A stretch of 17,865 nucleotides of DNA from NCBI GenBank assembly GCA_030152605.1, contig JASLJB010000333.1, positions 1-17,865 on the forward strand, in the 5' to 3' direction. Shown here in pieces: positions 1 to 7,089 of the stretch (position 1 is the stretch's first letter; the number at the start of each line of letters is the position of its first letter). This DNA is from Acinetobacter sp. (GTDB lineage Bacteria; Pseudomonadota; Gammaproteobacteria; Pseudomonadales; Moraxellaceae). Both the position numbers and the translations under genes were made by a program. The notes under the pieces were generated by a model, which saw nothing but the letters and a program-made list of their open reading frames with translations, searched no databases and was not told where the DNA came from.

Positions 1-104
1 CACCACCACAGGCGCCGCAATCTCCTACAGCGCAAACATCTACTGTTATTCATGCAGACCCTTCGTTTGTAGCACATAACACTTCCTCGAACTCTCACTC
101 ATAA
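1..104 (+). CDS. pqiA: Probable C-terminal tail of PqiA (5' end outside window)
   Basis: An open frame enters from the left edge in frame 3 and ends at TAA 102-104, two bases before the pqiB start. The 33 visible residues are a low-complexity tail rich in Pro, Gln, Ser, Thr and Ala, with no domain to recognise. The assignment rests on context: in pqi operons the inner-membrane protein PqiA directly precedes the MCE protein PqiB, and no promoter or ribosome site is visible between this stop and the next start. The tight junction suggests translational coupling. A different upstream gene, or no gene, remains possible because no conserved part of PqiA lies in the window. Confidence 0.5.
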   Translation, partial: PPQAPQSPTAQTSTVIHADPSFVAHNTSSNSHS

Positions 105-106
105 GA

Positions 107-1822
107 ATGATGGCCATGTCTGACAATAAAACTTCCAAGCAAAATTCAGATCATCAACTCCCAGACGCTGATAAGACCACTGTTGATCCACAATCGCCTG
201 AGCAGGGACAACAAACGGCACATCCGCAGTCCTTGCCTGAGCCTGAGACAAAGAAAGGGCGCTGGCGGCCATCGCTGATTTGGTTGATTCCTGCGGTGGC
301 CTTATTGATTGCACTGTCCCTGGCTGTAAAAGCAGTCTTGGATACTGGTCCAAAGATTAATGTTAGCTTTAGAACCGCCGAAGGTTTGGTGGCTGGAAAA
401 ACCACGGTGCGTTATAAGCAGGTGGATATTGGATTGGTACGCCAGATTGATCTGTCTGAAGATCGCTCGCATGTGGTTGCACAAATTGAGCTGCGTAAGG
501 ATGCCAGTAATTTTGCCGCCAAGGACTCACGCTTCTGGGTCGTCCGTCCACGGATTGGTGCCAGTGGCGTATCTGGGATCGATACCTTGTTGTCCGGTGC
601 CTATATTGAAGTGGATGGCGGCAGCACTGCAGAGAAACAAACTGACTTTACTGGCCTAGAAGTGCCCCCGGTGGTTGCCTCTGATGTGCCGGGTAAAGTG
701 TTTTTCCTCAAGGCCCAAGATCTGGGTTCATTGGATATTGGGGCGCCGATTTATTATCGCCGCATTAATGTCGGACAAGTGACGGCATATAAACTCTCGA
801 ATGACGGCAAGCAAGTCGAGTTACAGACTTTTATTCAAGCGCCCTATGACAAATTCGTCACCACCGATGCGCGTTTCTGGCAGGCCAGTGGGCTTGATGT
901 GACCCTGAATGCCTCTGGCTTTAACCTCAACACTCAGTCCTTGGCCAGTATCGTGGCGGGCGGGATTGCCTTTGGTTATCCAGAACATTCCGCCACGGCG
1001 AATGCAGCTGCGGATCAGAGTAGCTTTACTTTGTGGGACTCACGAACCGATGCACTAAAAGATCCGGATGGCAGACCGCGTTCGATCGTGATGCATTTTG
1101 ATCATTCATTGCGTGGACTCTCTGCTGGGGCACCGATCGACTTTATGGGCATTGAGATTGGTCATGTGACCTCGATTAATGCTGAGTTCGATGCCAACTA
1201 TACCCAGATGCGGATGCGGGTCGAAGCCGTGATTTATCCATCGCGTTTGGCCAATGGTCTGGCACTTGATCCAGAGGGTGATATTTTCAAACACTTTATT
1301 CAGCGTGGCTGGCGTGCGCAAATGCGAACCGGTAACTTGCTCACGGGCCAAAACTATATTGCCTTTGATAAGTTCCCGAAAGCCAAAGCAGCAGCATTGA
1401 CAATGCATAGCAATGGCACCGCGGAAGTACCGACCACACCAACTGAGCTCAGTGGTTTACAAGCGCAAGTATCACAAATTGCGGATAAGGTCAGCAAATT
1501 CCCATTGGTTGAAATCGGTGAAGATGTACGCAAGACCTTGAACAATATGAATACTACGATTGCGTCCACCGATAAACTGGTGAAACAACTGGATAGCAAA
1601 GTCGCACCGGGCATGCAGGCAACCTTGGATGATGTGCGTAAAACCATGCAATCCACTGAGTCGATTCTGTCTAGTGATGCACCGATGCAACAAGATGTAC
1701 GCCGTGCACTACAACAAATGACCCGTGCTGCCGCATCCTTACAGTTGATGGCGGACTATATCGAACAACATCCTGAATCCATCATTCGTGGTAAAAAAGC
1801 AGAGGCTGACAATGCAAAATAA
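107..1822 (+). CDS. pqiB: PqiB, MCE-domain intermembrane lipid transport protein
   Basis: This 571-residue protein has the PqiB layout. A Gln/Pro-rich cytoplasmic N-terminus (1-52) is followed by one membrane segment (about 56-78), three MCE domains (about 82-172, 197-290 and 326-422) and a C-terminal helical, coiled-coil-like region (about 455-560). The family's E. coli member is of similar length and forms a periplasm-spanning hexameric tube for lipid movement between the inner and outer membranes. MCE hallmarks are visible, including GLVAGKTTVRYKQVDIGLV and LSAGAPIDFMGIEIGHV. Starts at codons 1, 2 and 4 are all possible. None has a clear Shine-Dalgarno sequence, which fits coupling to the upstream stop at 102-104. 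The 3' end overlaps pqiC by 11 bases. The family assignment is firm; the lipid cargo is not known from sequence. Confidence 0.95.
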   Translation: MMAMSDNKTSKQNSDHQLPDADKTTVDPQSPEQGQQTAHPQSLPEPETKKGRWRPSLIWLIPAVALLIALSLAVKAVLDTGPKINVSFRTAEGLVAGKTTVRYKQVDIGLVRQIDLSEDRSHVVAQIELRKDASNFAAKDSRFWVVRPRIGASGVSGIDTLLSGAYIEVDGGSTAEKQTDFTGLEVPPVVASDVPGKVFFLKAQDLGSLDIGAPIYYRRINVGQVTAYKLSNDGKQVELQTFIQAPYDKFVTTDARFWQASGLDVTLNASGFNLNTQSLASIVAGGIAFGYPEHSATANAAADQSSFTLWDSRTDALKDPDGRPRSIVMHFDHSLRGLSAGAPIDFMGIEIGHVTSINAEFDANYTQMRMRVEAVIYPSRLANGLALDPEGDIFKHFIQRGWRAQMRTGNLLTGQNYIAFDKFPKAKAAALTMHSNGTAEVPTTPTELSGLQAQVSQIADKVSKFPLVEIGEDVRKTLNNMNTTIASTDKLVKQLDSKVAPGMQATLDDVRKTMQSTESILSSDAPMQQDVRRALQQMTRAAASLQLMADYIEQHPESIIRGKKAEADNAK

Positions 1823-2552
1823 TATCCAAACTCGTGGTTTTTTATCATCGCTGACTCAGCGCAATAGCGGCCGCCGTGCGCTGTTGCTATTGAGCGCGGC
1901 CATTGGCTTGGGCTTAAGCGCATGTTCAAGTTCGCCGACGCCGAGTTACTATTCCTTAAATCCCACAGTGACGCCGCTAGCCAGCTCCAATGTCAGAGTG
2001 ATCGAAGTGATGCCGGTTGGACTGCCAGATCGTCTCAATCGCGCACCGATGGTGATCCAAGATGTCACGGGCAAGTCTAATTTACAGGATAATCAACGCT
2101 GGACCTCGACCTTGGGCGCTGAACTGCGTGATGGCTTATCTGCTGGCTTACAACAGAAGCTCGGTGCGGTGGATCGCTATAACAGTGGCATGACCGGTGG
2201 TAAGGTCTCGTATCGCATCGCCACCGAGTTTGCGCGTTTCGATATCGTCGAGCAGGCCAAGCCCGCGGAGACGCAGATCCAAGTGGTGGTGGCATGGATC
2301 ATCAAACGTGATGATCCCAATCGTCCCTTGACCCAGGCCTCAACGGCCATCGGACAGGCCAATCAGCAGCTGAGTTGTCGTATGGCATTTAACAATGCTG
2401 TCGCGAGTACCGGCAAAAACAATAACAATATCCCGGATATCGTAAATACCTCACGCTCTTCACTCAGCCAAATCGTTGATGCCATCGCCGCATCCGTAGT
2501 CGCGTCAGAGGCCAAAACAGTGATGAATATGAAAGGGGTGAGCTGTTCTTGA
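1812..2552 (+). CDS. pqiC: PqiC, outer-membrane lipoprotein of the Pqi system
   Basis: The protein has 246 residues from ATG 1812. A basic N-terminus is followed by a hydrophobic signal and the lipobox LSAC, with the lipidated cysteine at residue 38 and Ser at the next position, compatible with outer-membrane sorting. The mature part opens with the SYYSLNP-type motif typical of the ABC-transport auxiliary lipoprotein family (PqiC/DUF330). In E. coli PqiC docks at the outer-membrane end of PqiB. The start at 1812 is preferred to an in-frame ATG at 1788 because AGAGG (1801-1805) lies seven bases upstream and because the longer form would add a highly charged extension before the signal. It overlaps the end of pqiB by 11 bases, so the two are almost certainly co-translated. 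The operon ends at the terminator 60 bases downstream. Confidence 0.9.
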   Translation: MQNNIQTRGFLSSLTQRNSGRRALLLLSAAIGLGLSACSSSPTPSYYSLNPTVTPLASSNVRVIEVMPVGLPDRLNRAPMVIQDVTGKSNLQDNQRWTSTLGAELRDGLSAGLQQKLGAVDRYNSGMTGGKVSYRIATEFARFDIVEQAKPAETQIQVVVAWIIKRDDPNRPLTQASTAIGQANQQLSCRMAFNNAVASTGKNNNNIPDIVNTSRSSLSQIVDAIAASVVASEAKTVMNMKGVSCS

Positions 2553-2612
2553 GCTAAACAAAATACAAGTTGAGTGGTTCGGGGAGTAAATACCTGAATC
2601 TCTATTTACAGC

Positions 2613-2646
2613 AAAACCCTGAGTAAGAAACGACTCAGGGTTTTTT
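2613..2646 (+). terminator. Rho-independent terminator of the pqi operon
   Basis: A 12-bp perfect stem (AAAACCCTGAGT, 2613-2624, pairing with 2633-2644) closes an 8-base loop (2625-2632). The descending arm runs into TTTTTT (2641-2646). The A-run on the left and T-run on the right could allow function in both directions, but the only gene ending nearby is pqiC on the + strand. Confidence 0.92.
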
Positions 2647-2734
2647 AGTTTTAGGGGGTGAGCAATCAAGGTATTAAGTTTCTACACCTAGGATAATAAT
2701 CAAAACTTTTTAAAATCAGTATAATCTCTTCAAC

Positions 2735-2752
2735 AACCATACTACTATGGTT
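2735..2752. promoter_or_regulatory. Candidate LysR operator upstream of lysR
   Basis: A perfect 7-bp inverted repeat (AACCATA, spacer CTAC, TATGGTT) lies 60-77 bases before the lysR start, followed by a further half-like stretch (ATAGTGGTAT, 2753-2762). A TATAAT hexamer at 2720-2725 is a possible -10 element, but it has no good -35. The size and A/T-flanked dyad suit a LysR-type site. TATGGTTA and AACCA recur in a similar inverted arrangement before the cupin operon (6253-6275), which supports a shared regulator. Binding is inferred. Confidence 0.5.
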
Positions 2753-2811
2753 ATAGTGGTATAAATGGATTAAATACAGTTCGGTTGGTTTAATAAAGTT
2801 AGGGTCCTGAA

Positions 2812-3768
2812 ATGCATAATGCTTCGCGTCATATTTCATTAGACCAACTACGCTATTTTGTAGCGTTGGCTCATGAACAACATTTCACACGTGCTGCAGA
2901 AAAATGCAATATTGCTCAACCGCCTTTTTCACGCAGTATTGCAAAGTTAGAGCAAACGCTTAAGACGACCTTAGTCATACGAAAAACACGTTCTGTAGAA
3001 CTCACTCAGGCGGGCTTACTTTTCGCTGAACATGCCCACCAAATACTTAAAATGCTTGATGATGTTGTCGGTTCGATGGGTGCTGAGAAGTTAGAAAATA
3101 AGCGTTTAAAATTAGGAATACTTGAGTATGCGTTTAACGTTCTAGGTACACAATTTATCGAGGAATTTTCATTAACCAATGCAACGATACAACTAAAACC
3201 CATTGACTTACCGCCAGAAAATTTAGCCTTTGCCGTAACTCACGGGACTGTCGACCTACAATTCGCTGCATTGAGTGAGCGTGATCATCTTCCAACGAGG
3301 TTAGGCTTGCGTGAAGTTGTGATTATGAATGAGCCAGTGGCTATTTTGATCAGTGCAAACCATGCTTTGGCCAAGCAAAAAGAAATTAGTCTTGTAGATC
3401 TTTCATCTGAGCGTCTGGTTGTATTTGAGAGATCACGTGCGCCAGATGTTCACAGAGCCGTCATGCAGGCTTTTAGTGATCAAGGTGTAAGAGTGAATAT
3501 TGAACTTGAGGTGGGTTTCTTTCAAACCATGCTTGCTGCGGTTCGTGCTACGCAAAGAGTGGGGCTAGTACCATTAAGTGCGTATAGCTTAGTTTCTGCA
3601 GAAATGAAAATTATACCTATCCGCGCAGCAGATGTTCCGCAGATCAGACTTTCACTGGTCTGGCATGAATCTAGAGAAACGCCTGAATTACTCGAATTTG
3701 TGGAGTGGGTAATACAACATCGACCAGATATTATTCGTCGTCAACAATTACATATTTCAGTTGTGTAA
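2812..3768 (+). CDS. LysR-family transcriptional regulator
   Basis: This 318-residue protein has the standard LysR length. The N-terminal winged helix-turn-helix (about residues 10-70) contains LRYFVALAHEQHFTRAAEK and the QPPFSRSIAKLE recognition segment, and is followed by a linker helix and a periplasmic-binding-like effector domain (about 97-300). The QPP(F/L)SR pattern resembles BenM/CatM-type regulators of aromatic catabolism, but the closeness cannot be measured here. AGGG (2801-2804), seven bases before the ATG, supports the start. It is convergent with the SphA-SDR-cupin operon, and similar dyads before both units make that operon the likeliest target. The effector is unknown. Its last codons form one arm of a long hairpin (3737-3779). 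Confidence 0.92.
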   Translation: MHNASRHISLDQLRYFVALAHEQHFTRAAEKCNIAQPPFSRSIAKLEQTLKTTLVIRKTRSVELTQAGLLFAEHAHQILKMLDDVVGSMGAEKLENKRLKLGILEYAFNVLGTQFIEEFSLTNATIQLKPIDLPPENLAFAVTHGTVDLQFAALSERDHLPTRLGLREVVIMNEPVAILISANHALAKQKEISLVDLSSERLVVFERSRAPDVHRAVMQAFSDQGVRVNIELEVGFFQTMLAAVRATQRVGLVPLSAYSLVSAEMKIIPIRAADVPQIRLSLVWHESRETPELLEFVEWVIQHRPDIIRRQQLHISVV

Positions 3769-3779
3769 TTGTCGACGAC
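3737..3779. repeat. Long hairpin spanning the lysR stop codon
   Basis: Arms of 15 bases (3737-3751 and 3765-3779) pair with a single mismatch around a 13-base loop. The right arm contains the lysR stop codon (TAA 3766-3768). No T-run follows in either direction, so it is not a classical intrinsic terminator. It lies between two convergent genes and may act as a 3'-end barrier or RNA-stability element for lysR mRNA, but this is inference. Confidence 0.7.
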
Positions 3780-3797
3780 TTAAAGTTGAGTTTTGAT

Positions 3798-3825
3798 CAT
3801 TCAACAATATTGCAAAAGTTGAATG
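3798..3825. repeat. Inverted repeat between convergent lysR and sphA-like gene
   Basis: CATTCAAC (3798-3805) pairs perfectly with GTTGAATG (3818-3825) across a 12-base loop. It sits just beyond the end of the minus-strand outer-membrane protein gene and next to the longer hairpin at 3737-3779. Together they may mark the transcript ends, but neither has a T-run on the proper side. Confidence 0.45.
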
Positions 3826-3835
3826 AAAAAGAAGT

Positions 3836-4732
3836 TTAAAACGGAATGGCTAATTTGACTTTCAGAGCATTACCGTCGGCTCTATTACGAACACCATAAT
3901 CATTTTGCCATTTGAGTGACATTAAGAAGCCTTTTTTATTGTGATAGCTAATTGATGGCCCAACTGCAATCGCTTGGCCTTTAGCATCAGATACCGTTGC
4001 TCCATGATATTTGTCATCAGTTGTTTGCTGATAGAGATAGCCACCTAATCCTACCGTCCAGCCATTATTCAATGCGTAGCCAATGGAATAGTCCATATGT
4101 AACTCTTGTCCTGAAAGATAATCGGTGTCGTGGTTTTTCATATTAAACCCGTACATCAATTTAAGATCAGCATTTAAGCCACTTTCTTGAATATAACTGA
4201 GTGCAAAGGCCGGTTGTATATTCCAATAATTACGCCCTAGATTTACTAAATTCTCTTGCTTATAACGTCCTGTAGGCAAAGTGAAATCCAAACCAAATGC
4301 ATAATGCAACTTATCTGAAGGGTGATACCCCAGACCTGTGCCAATTACAATATCCCCTAAACCTTGATGTTTTTCAGATTGTCCCGCTATTTTAGAATCG
4401 ATGGCGACCAAAGGAAGTACTGAATGCAACGCAAATTGGCCATTAAAAACTTTTGAATCAGTGACCCATACCGCACGCGGTGCCATCACGCTTGCTTTTA
4501 CATCAAAAGGGATATCAATAAGATCCCCACTATTGTCACGTAATTGAGTTAAGTGATCGTGACTTGCATATATCAGGGCATGAAAACCTGGACTCGGCAT
4601 AAAACCAACAAAAGAATTCTCAGTTCCGTGAGCATACGAACTTCCACCTCCTTCGGTTGCCCATACTGGCAGAGCGCCAAATATACCGATGAGTGCGAGT
4701 ATCCCAAATAATGGGACATTAATTTTTGACAT
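3836..4732 (-). CDS. SphA/MetA-pathway family outer-membrane beta-barrel protein
   Basis: This 298-residue protein starts with a signal peptide (hydrophobic 7-22, likely cleavage after ALPVWA at residue 25). It then has alternating beta-strand segments ending in a terminal Phe, typical of outer-membrane barrels. FTLPTGRYKQENLVNLGRNYW and the overall pattern match the 'phenol MetA degradation pathway'/SphA family, which is linked to uptake or handling of hydrophobic and aromatic compounds. It is the last gene of the cupin-SDR-SphA series, 187 bases after the SDR stop, so it may be read from the operon promoter or have its own. AGGG lies just upstream of the ATG, with AAGGAAT further back. The true ligand is unknown. 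Confidence 0.8.
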   Translation of the reverse strand: MSKINVPLFGILALIGIFGALPVWATEGGGSSYAHGTENSFVGFMPSPGFHALIYASHDHLTQLRDNSGDLIDIPFDVKASVMAPRAVWVTDSKVFNGQFALHSVLPLVAIDSKIAGQSEKHQGLGDIVIGTGLGYHPSDKLHYAFGLDFTLPTGRYKQENLVNLGRNYWNIQPAFALSYIQESGLNADLKLMYGFNMKNHDTDYLSGQELHMDYSIGYALNNGWTVGLGGYLYQQTTDDKYHGATVSDAKGQAIAVGPSISYHNKKGFLMSLKWQNDYGVRNRADGNALKVKLAIPF

Positions 4733-4919
4733 AAATCCCTTATTCCTTTTTTATATTTAAGCTGCAAATGAATAACGCTGATATGGCTATCCGCAGCCAT
4801 AACAATTCATAGCCTCGCCAATCAACAGCGTGGTCGCGATCAGTCCTGAAATTCCATCTCAGGATATACAGACAGGCAACTGCTGACTGGCGTTCCTTTT
4901 ACTTGATGTATGTCATCAC

Positions 4920-5729
4920 TTAATCTGGATCAAATTGCGGATAAACTTTGCCTTGACTATTGATGTAACCGCCATCGACCACAAGTACATCTCCCGTGAC
5001 AAATGAAGCATCATCGCTCGCTAAAAATGCAACAGCTGCTGCGACCTCTTCAGGACGTCCCCAACGTTTCATCGGTGTCGCTTCTTCAACGAGATGCATG
5101 TATGAGGGGCTAGCGTCTGCAACAGCCTGCGTCATATTGGTTTTTATCGAACCAGGGCATACCACGTTGGCACGTACGCCATCCACACCATGTCGATATG
5201 CGATAGATCGCACCATACCAATCACGGCATGTTTACTTGTTGTATATGCGACCAAGGGGCCTACTGTTGGTGGTCCTCCGCCAGTAATGCCTGCCAATGA
5301 AGCAATCATCACCAAATTTCCACGTTGTTTTATAAGATGAGGTAATGTGTATTTGGACAGGTAAAATGCCCCCATTACATTAACCTGCATAGTTTTTTCA
5401 AAACCTGATGCATCCGTTTCAATTGGACCACCAAGAGGCCCTGAGATACCTGCGCAGTGAACGACAACATCAATTTGTTTGTGGGTTGCAATAACGGTTT
5501 GTATGGCGTCAGCCACTAAGCGCTCATTTGAGATATCAACCACAAGTGGACTGGCATTTCCTCCTTGTTTTACAGCCATTTCTACAGTTTCCACTGCACT
5601 TTTTTGTTCAATATCTGCACAGATAACATTTGCACCTTCATTGACCAAGCGAAGTACGCATTCACGGCCAATTCCAGAACCTGCACCAGTAACGAATACG
5701 ACTTTTCCTTCAAAGCGACTTGTTTTCAT
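4920..5729 (-). CDS. Short-chain dehydrogenase/reductase (SDR family oxidoreductase)
   Basis: A classical SDR of 269 residues. The nucleotide-binding motif TGAGSGIG is at 14-21, with an acidic residue (D39) after beta-2 that favours NAD(H). HCAG (91-94) stands in the place of NNAG, N117 lies in VNV, and the catalytic Ser144, Tyr162 and Lys166 are present (YTTSK). CPGSIKTNM and the terminal VDGGY are typical. It would interconvert an alcohol and a ketone; the substrate cannot be read from sequence. Its ATG overlaps the cupin stop (ATGA) and has a strong AAGGAGG (5734-5740), so the two are translationally linked. A plausible role is to make or use the keto compound acted on by the cupin enzyme (inference). 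Confidence 0.9.
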   Translation of the reverse strand: MKTSRFEGKVVFVTGAGSGIGRECVLRLVNEGANVICADIEQKSAVETVEMAVKQGGNASPLVVDISNERLVADAIQTVIATHKQIDVVVHCAGISGPLGGPIETDASGFEKTMQVNVMGAFYLSKYTLPHLIKQRGNLVMIASLAGITGGGPPTVGPLVAYTTSKHAVIGMVRSIAYRHGVDGVRANVVCPGSIKTNMTQAVADASPSYMHLVEEATPMKRWGRPEEVAAAVAFLASDDASFVTGDVLVVDGGYINSQGKVYPQFDPD

Positions 5730-6223
5730 ACCGCCTCCTTATGTGCAAGATGAGCAAATGCGTGATTGGCTTTAACTTGCTCAATCAACCAATCAACATC
5801 TATTACGCCTGATAACTCACCTTCAGGCGTAAATCCTGCGACAGCGCCGTGGTTGAATCCGAGTAAGGTACAACCTTCTTTAAATACATGTGGCATATGA
5901 GAAACACCACCTGCTTCACACATGAAATCGCCTTCGTATACAGCACCATGCTCATAACCAAAACCGCCTTCAAGAATAAAAGCATTGGCTGCCCCAATGT
6001 GCTTATGAATCGTTGCTGGAGCATCGGCAGAAATACGTAGAAGAATGCATGAGTAAGAATGGTTTTTATCGTAATCTAACAATTTAAACTCAGTGCCCGG
6101 TAAAGCCCAAGGCGTCCAAGGGATATGTTTAGTTCGTACGATTAGAGAGCCATCTTCCCAATGCGCATGTTTGGTTTTATCGATACTCGCGCCTGGTAGA
6201 TATTGAATAGCTGTGTCTAACAT
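5726..6223 (-). CDS. Cupin protein of the 2,4'-dihydroxyacetophenone dioxygenase / Dke1-like type
   Basis: This 165-residue single-domain cupin carries H73-x-H75 (TIHKHIG), E85 and H109/H112 (SHMPH), a metal-binding pattern seen in 2,4'-dihydroxyacetophenone dioxygenase (DAD), acetylacetone-cleaving Dke1 and ChrR-like cupins. In DAD and Dke1 a three-His iron site splits a C-C bond next to a ketone with O2, yielding carboxylic acids. The sequence, with PWTPWALPGTEFKLLD before the cupin core, looks enzymatic rather than like an anti-sigma domain. It is first in a minus-strand operon with the SDR (four-base overlap) and the SphA-like protein. A lone TAAGGAAATA precedes the start. The family is likely, but the exact substrate is unknown and a beta-diketone, a hydroxyacetophenone or another hydroxyketone are all possible. 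Confidence 0.78.
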   Translation of the reverse strand: MLDTAIQYLPGASIDKTKHAHWEDGSLIVRTKHIPWTPWALPGTEFKLLDYDKNHSYSCILLRISADAPATIHKHIGAANAFILEGGFGYEHGAVYEGDFMCEAGGVSHMPHVFKEGCTLLGFNHGAVAGFTPEGELSGVIDVDWLIEQVKANHAFAHLAHKEAV

Positions 6224-6252
6224 AATATTTCCTTATAAATGTCTAGGCTAAA

Positions 6253-6275
6253 TAACCACATAGTGAATATGGTTA
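6253..6275. promoter_or_regulatory. Candidate operator before the cupin operon, similar to the site before lysR
   Basis: TAACCA (6253-6258) and TGGTTA (6270-6275) form a dyad with an 11-base spacer, 30-52 bases before the cupin start. TATGGTTA (6268-6275) and AACCA are shared with the dyad at 2735-2753. The total length fits a LysR site. Its closeness to the start codon means it could act as the promoter-proximal activation half-site or as a repressor site. I found no convincing -35/-10 pair here. Confidence 0.42.
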
Positions 6276-6328
6276 AAACAGTCTCACCTTGATCAGCTTT
6301 ATTATCCAATACCTTTCAATAGCGCGAT

Positions 6329-6349
6329 TTAATACTCTAAAAGTATTAA
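6329..6349. promoter_or_regulatory. Palindrome in the cupin/PEBP divergent region
   Basis: TTAATACT (6329-6336) and AGTATTAA (6342-6349) form an 8-bp perfect inverted repeat around CTAAA. It lies about 105 bases before the cupin start and 130 before the PEBP start, in a divergent intergenic region. It could be a second operator, for example for the nearby AraC or LysR regulator, but A/T-rich dyads also occur by chance. Confidence 0.35.
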
Positions 6350-6479
6350 TTTCTTTCGTGCACCTTATTATTGATTTTATCCGTCGAGATCTGATTTTTT
6401 TGGGCTAAAACATGGTTGGTTTGAGACAAAAACAGCTCAACAAACATCTTAAGATACTGTTTTTTAGAGAGTGATCTTC

Positions 6480-7022
6480 ATGGATAAGTACATGCTTAAA
6501 TTTATACTTGCAGGGATGAGTTTTTTTTCGGGGCTATCATATGCTGACGATTTTAAGTTGAAGAGTACAGATATTGCCTATGGGGAAATCATGGGGAAGA
6601 AACATGAATACCAGGGCTTTGGTTGTTCAGGTGAAAATAAATCACCACAGTTATCATGGAGTGGGGCACCTCAGGGAACTAAAGCATATGCCATTATGGC
6701 CTATGACCCGGATGCGCCGTCTGGTAGCGGTTGGTGGCACTGGCAAGTCGTCAACATTCCTGCTGAAGTCACCTTTATTCCATCTGGGAACGGAAAACTG
6801 CAATATAAAGGCGCAATAAACCGAGTCAACGATTTTGGACAACATGGATTTGGTGGAGCTTGCCCACCAGAGGGGCATGGAATGCATCGCTATCAATTCA
6901 CCATTTATGCACTTTCAAAAAAACTGGATTTACCCGCTGATGCATCTGGGGCATTGACAGGCTATATGGTAAAGGCGCATGCCTTGGCATCAAGTACAAT
7001 TGAAGCGCTCTATAAAAGATAA
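6480..7022 (+). CDS. Secreted PEBP-family protein (YbhB/YbcL, Raf kinase inhibitor-like)
   Basis: The protein has 180 residues from ATG 6480. A short signal peptide (about 1-22, GLSYA before DDF) indicates export to the periplasm. The PEBP anion-binding pocket signatures are present: YDPDAP (75-80), H87 in WWHWQ, GGACPP (125-130) and HRY (136-138). The family binds phospholipid headgroups or small anions; its role in bacteria is mostly unclear. The ATG at 6480 is preferred to GTG 6471 because AGAGAG (6466-6471) is well spaced for it and the signal then starts normally. It stands alone on + after a divergent gap, and the araC gene follows 67 bases later behind a hairpin. The link to catabolism is not evident. 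Confidence 0.87.
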   Translation: MDKYMLKFILAGMSFFSGLSYADDFKLKSTDIAYGEIMGKKHEYQGFGCSGENKSPQLSWSGAPQGTKAYAIMAYDPDAPSGSGWWHWQVVNIPAEVTFIPSGNGKLQYKGAINRVNDFGQHGFGGACPPEGHGMHRYQFTIYALSKKLDLPADASGALTGYMVKAHALASSTIEALYKR

Positions 7023-7045
7023 AATGGTTTTTTAAATTTAAGCAC

Positions 7046-7079
7046 TTGGAATGTGATAAAAGACATTATTACATTCCAA
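7046..7079 (+). repeat. Strong hairpin between the PEBP gene and araC
   Basis: A 14-bp stem (7046-7059 with 7066-7079), starting TTGGAATGT and perfect except for one G-T wobble, surrounds a 6-base loop AAGACA. It ends ten bases before the araC ATG, where only a poor ribosome site (AAAGA) is seen. Lacking a T-run, it is not a textbook terminator. It may limit araC translation, stabilise the PEBP mRNA end, or be a DNA operator. Confidence 0.65.
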
Positions 7080-7089
7080 AGATTTAGTT

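Noticed and set aside
1106..1693. Minus-strand open frames of 70-100 codons opposite pqiB
   Set aside because: They are shadows of the MCE-domain gene, with no family features and no start signals.
1788..1811. Longer in-frame start for pqiC at ATG 1788
   Set aside because: It would put a charged stretch ahead of the signal peptide and deepen the overlap with pqiB; ATG 1812 has AGAGG at proper spacing.
4996..5340. Open frame on + opposite the SDR gene, and the other frame opposite it at 5479-5775
   Set aside because: They lie wholly within a clear SDR gene, lack ribosome sites and show no recognisable domain.
2783..6423. GGTTGGTTT shared by the lysR leader (from 2783) and the PEBP upstream region (from 6414)
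   Set aside because: A single nine-base match without symmetry is too weak to call a site.
6471..6479. GTG start for the PEBP gene
   Set aside because: The purine-rich AGAGAG overlaps this GTG and is well spaced for ATG 6480, which gives a normal signal peptide.
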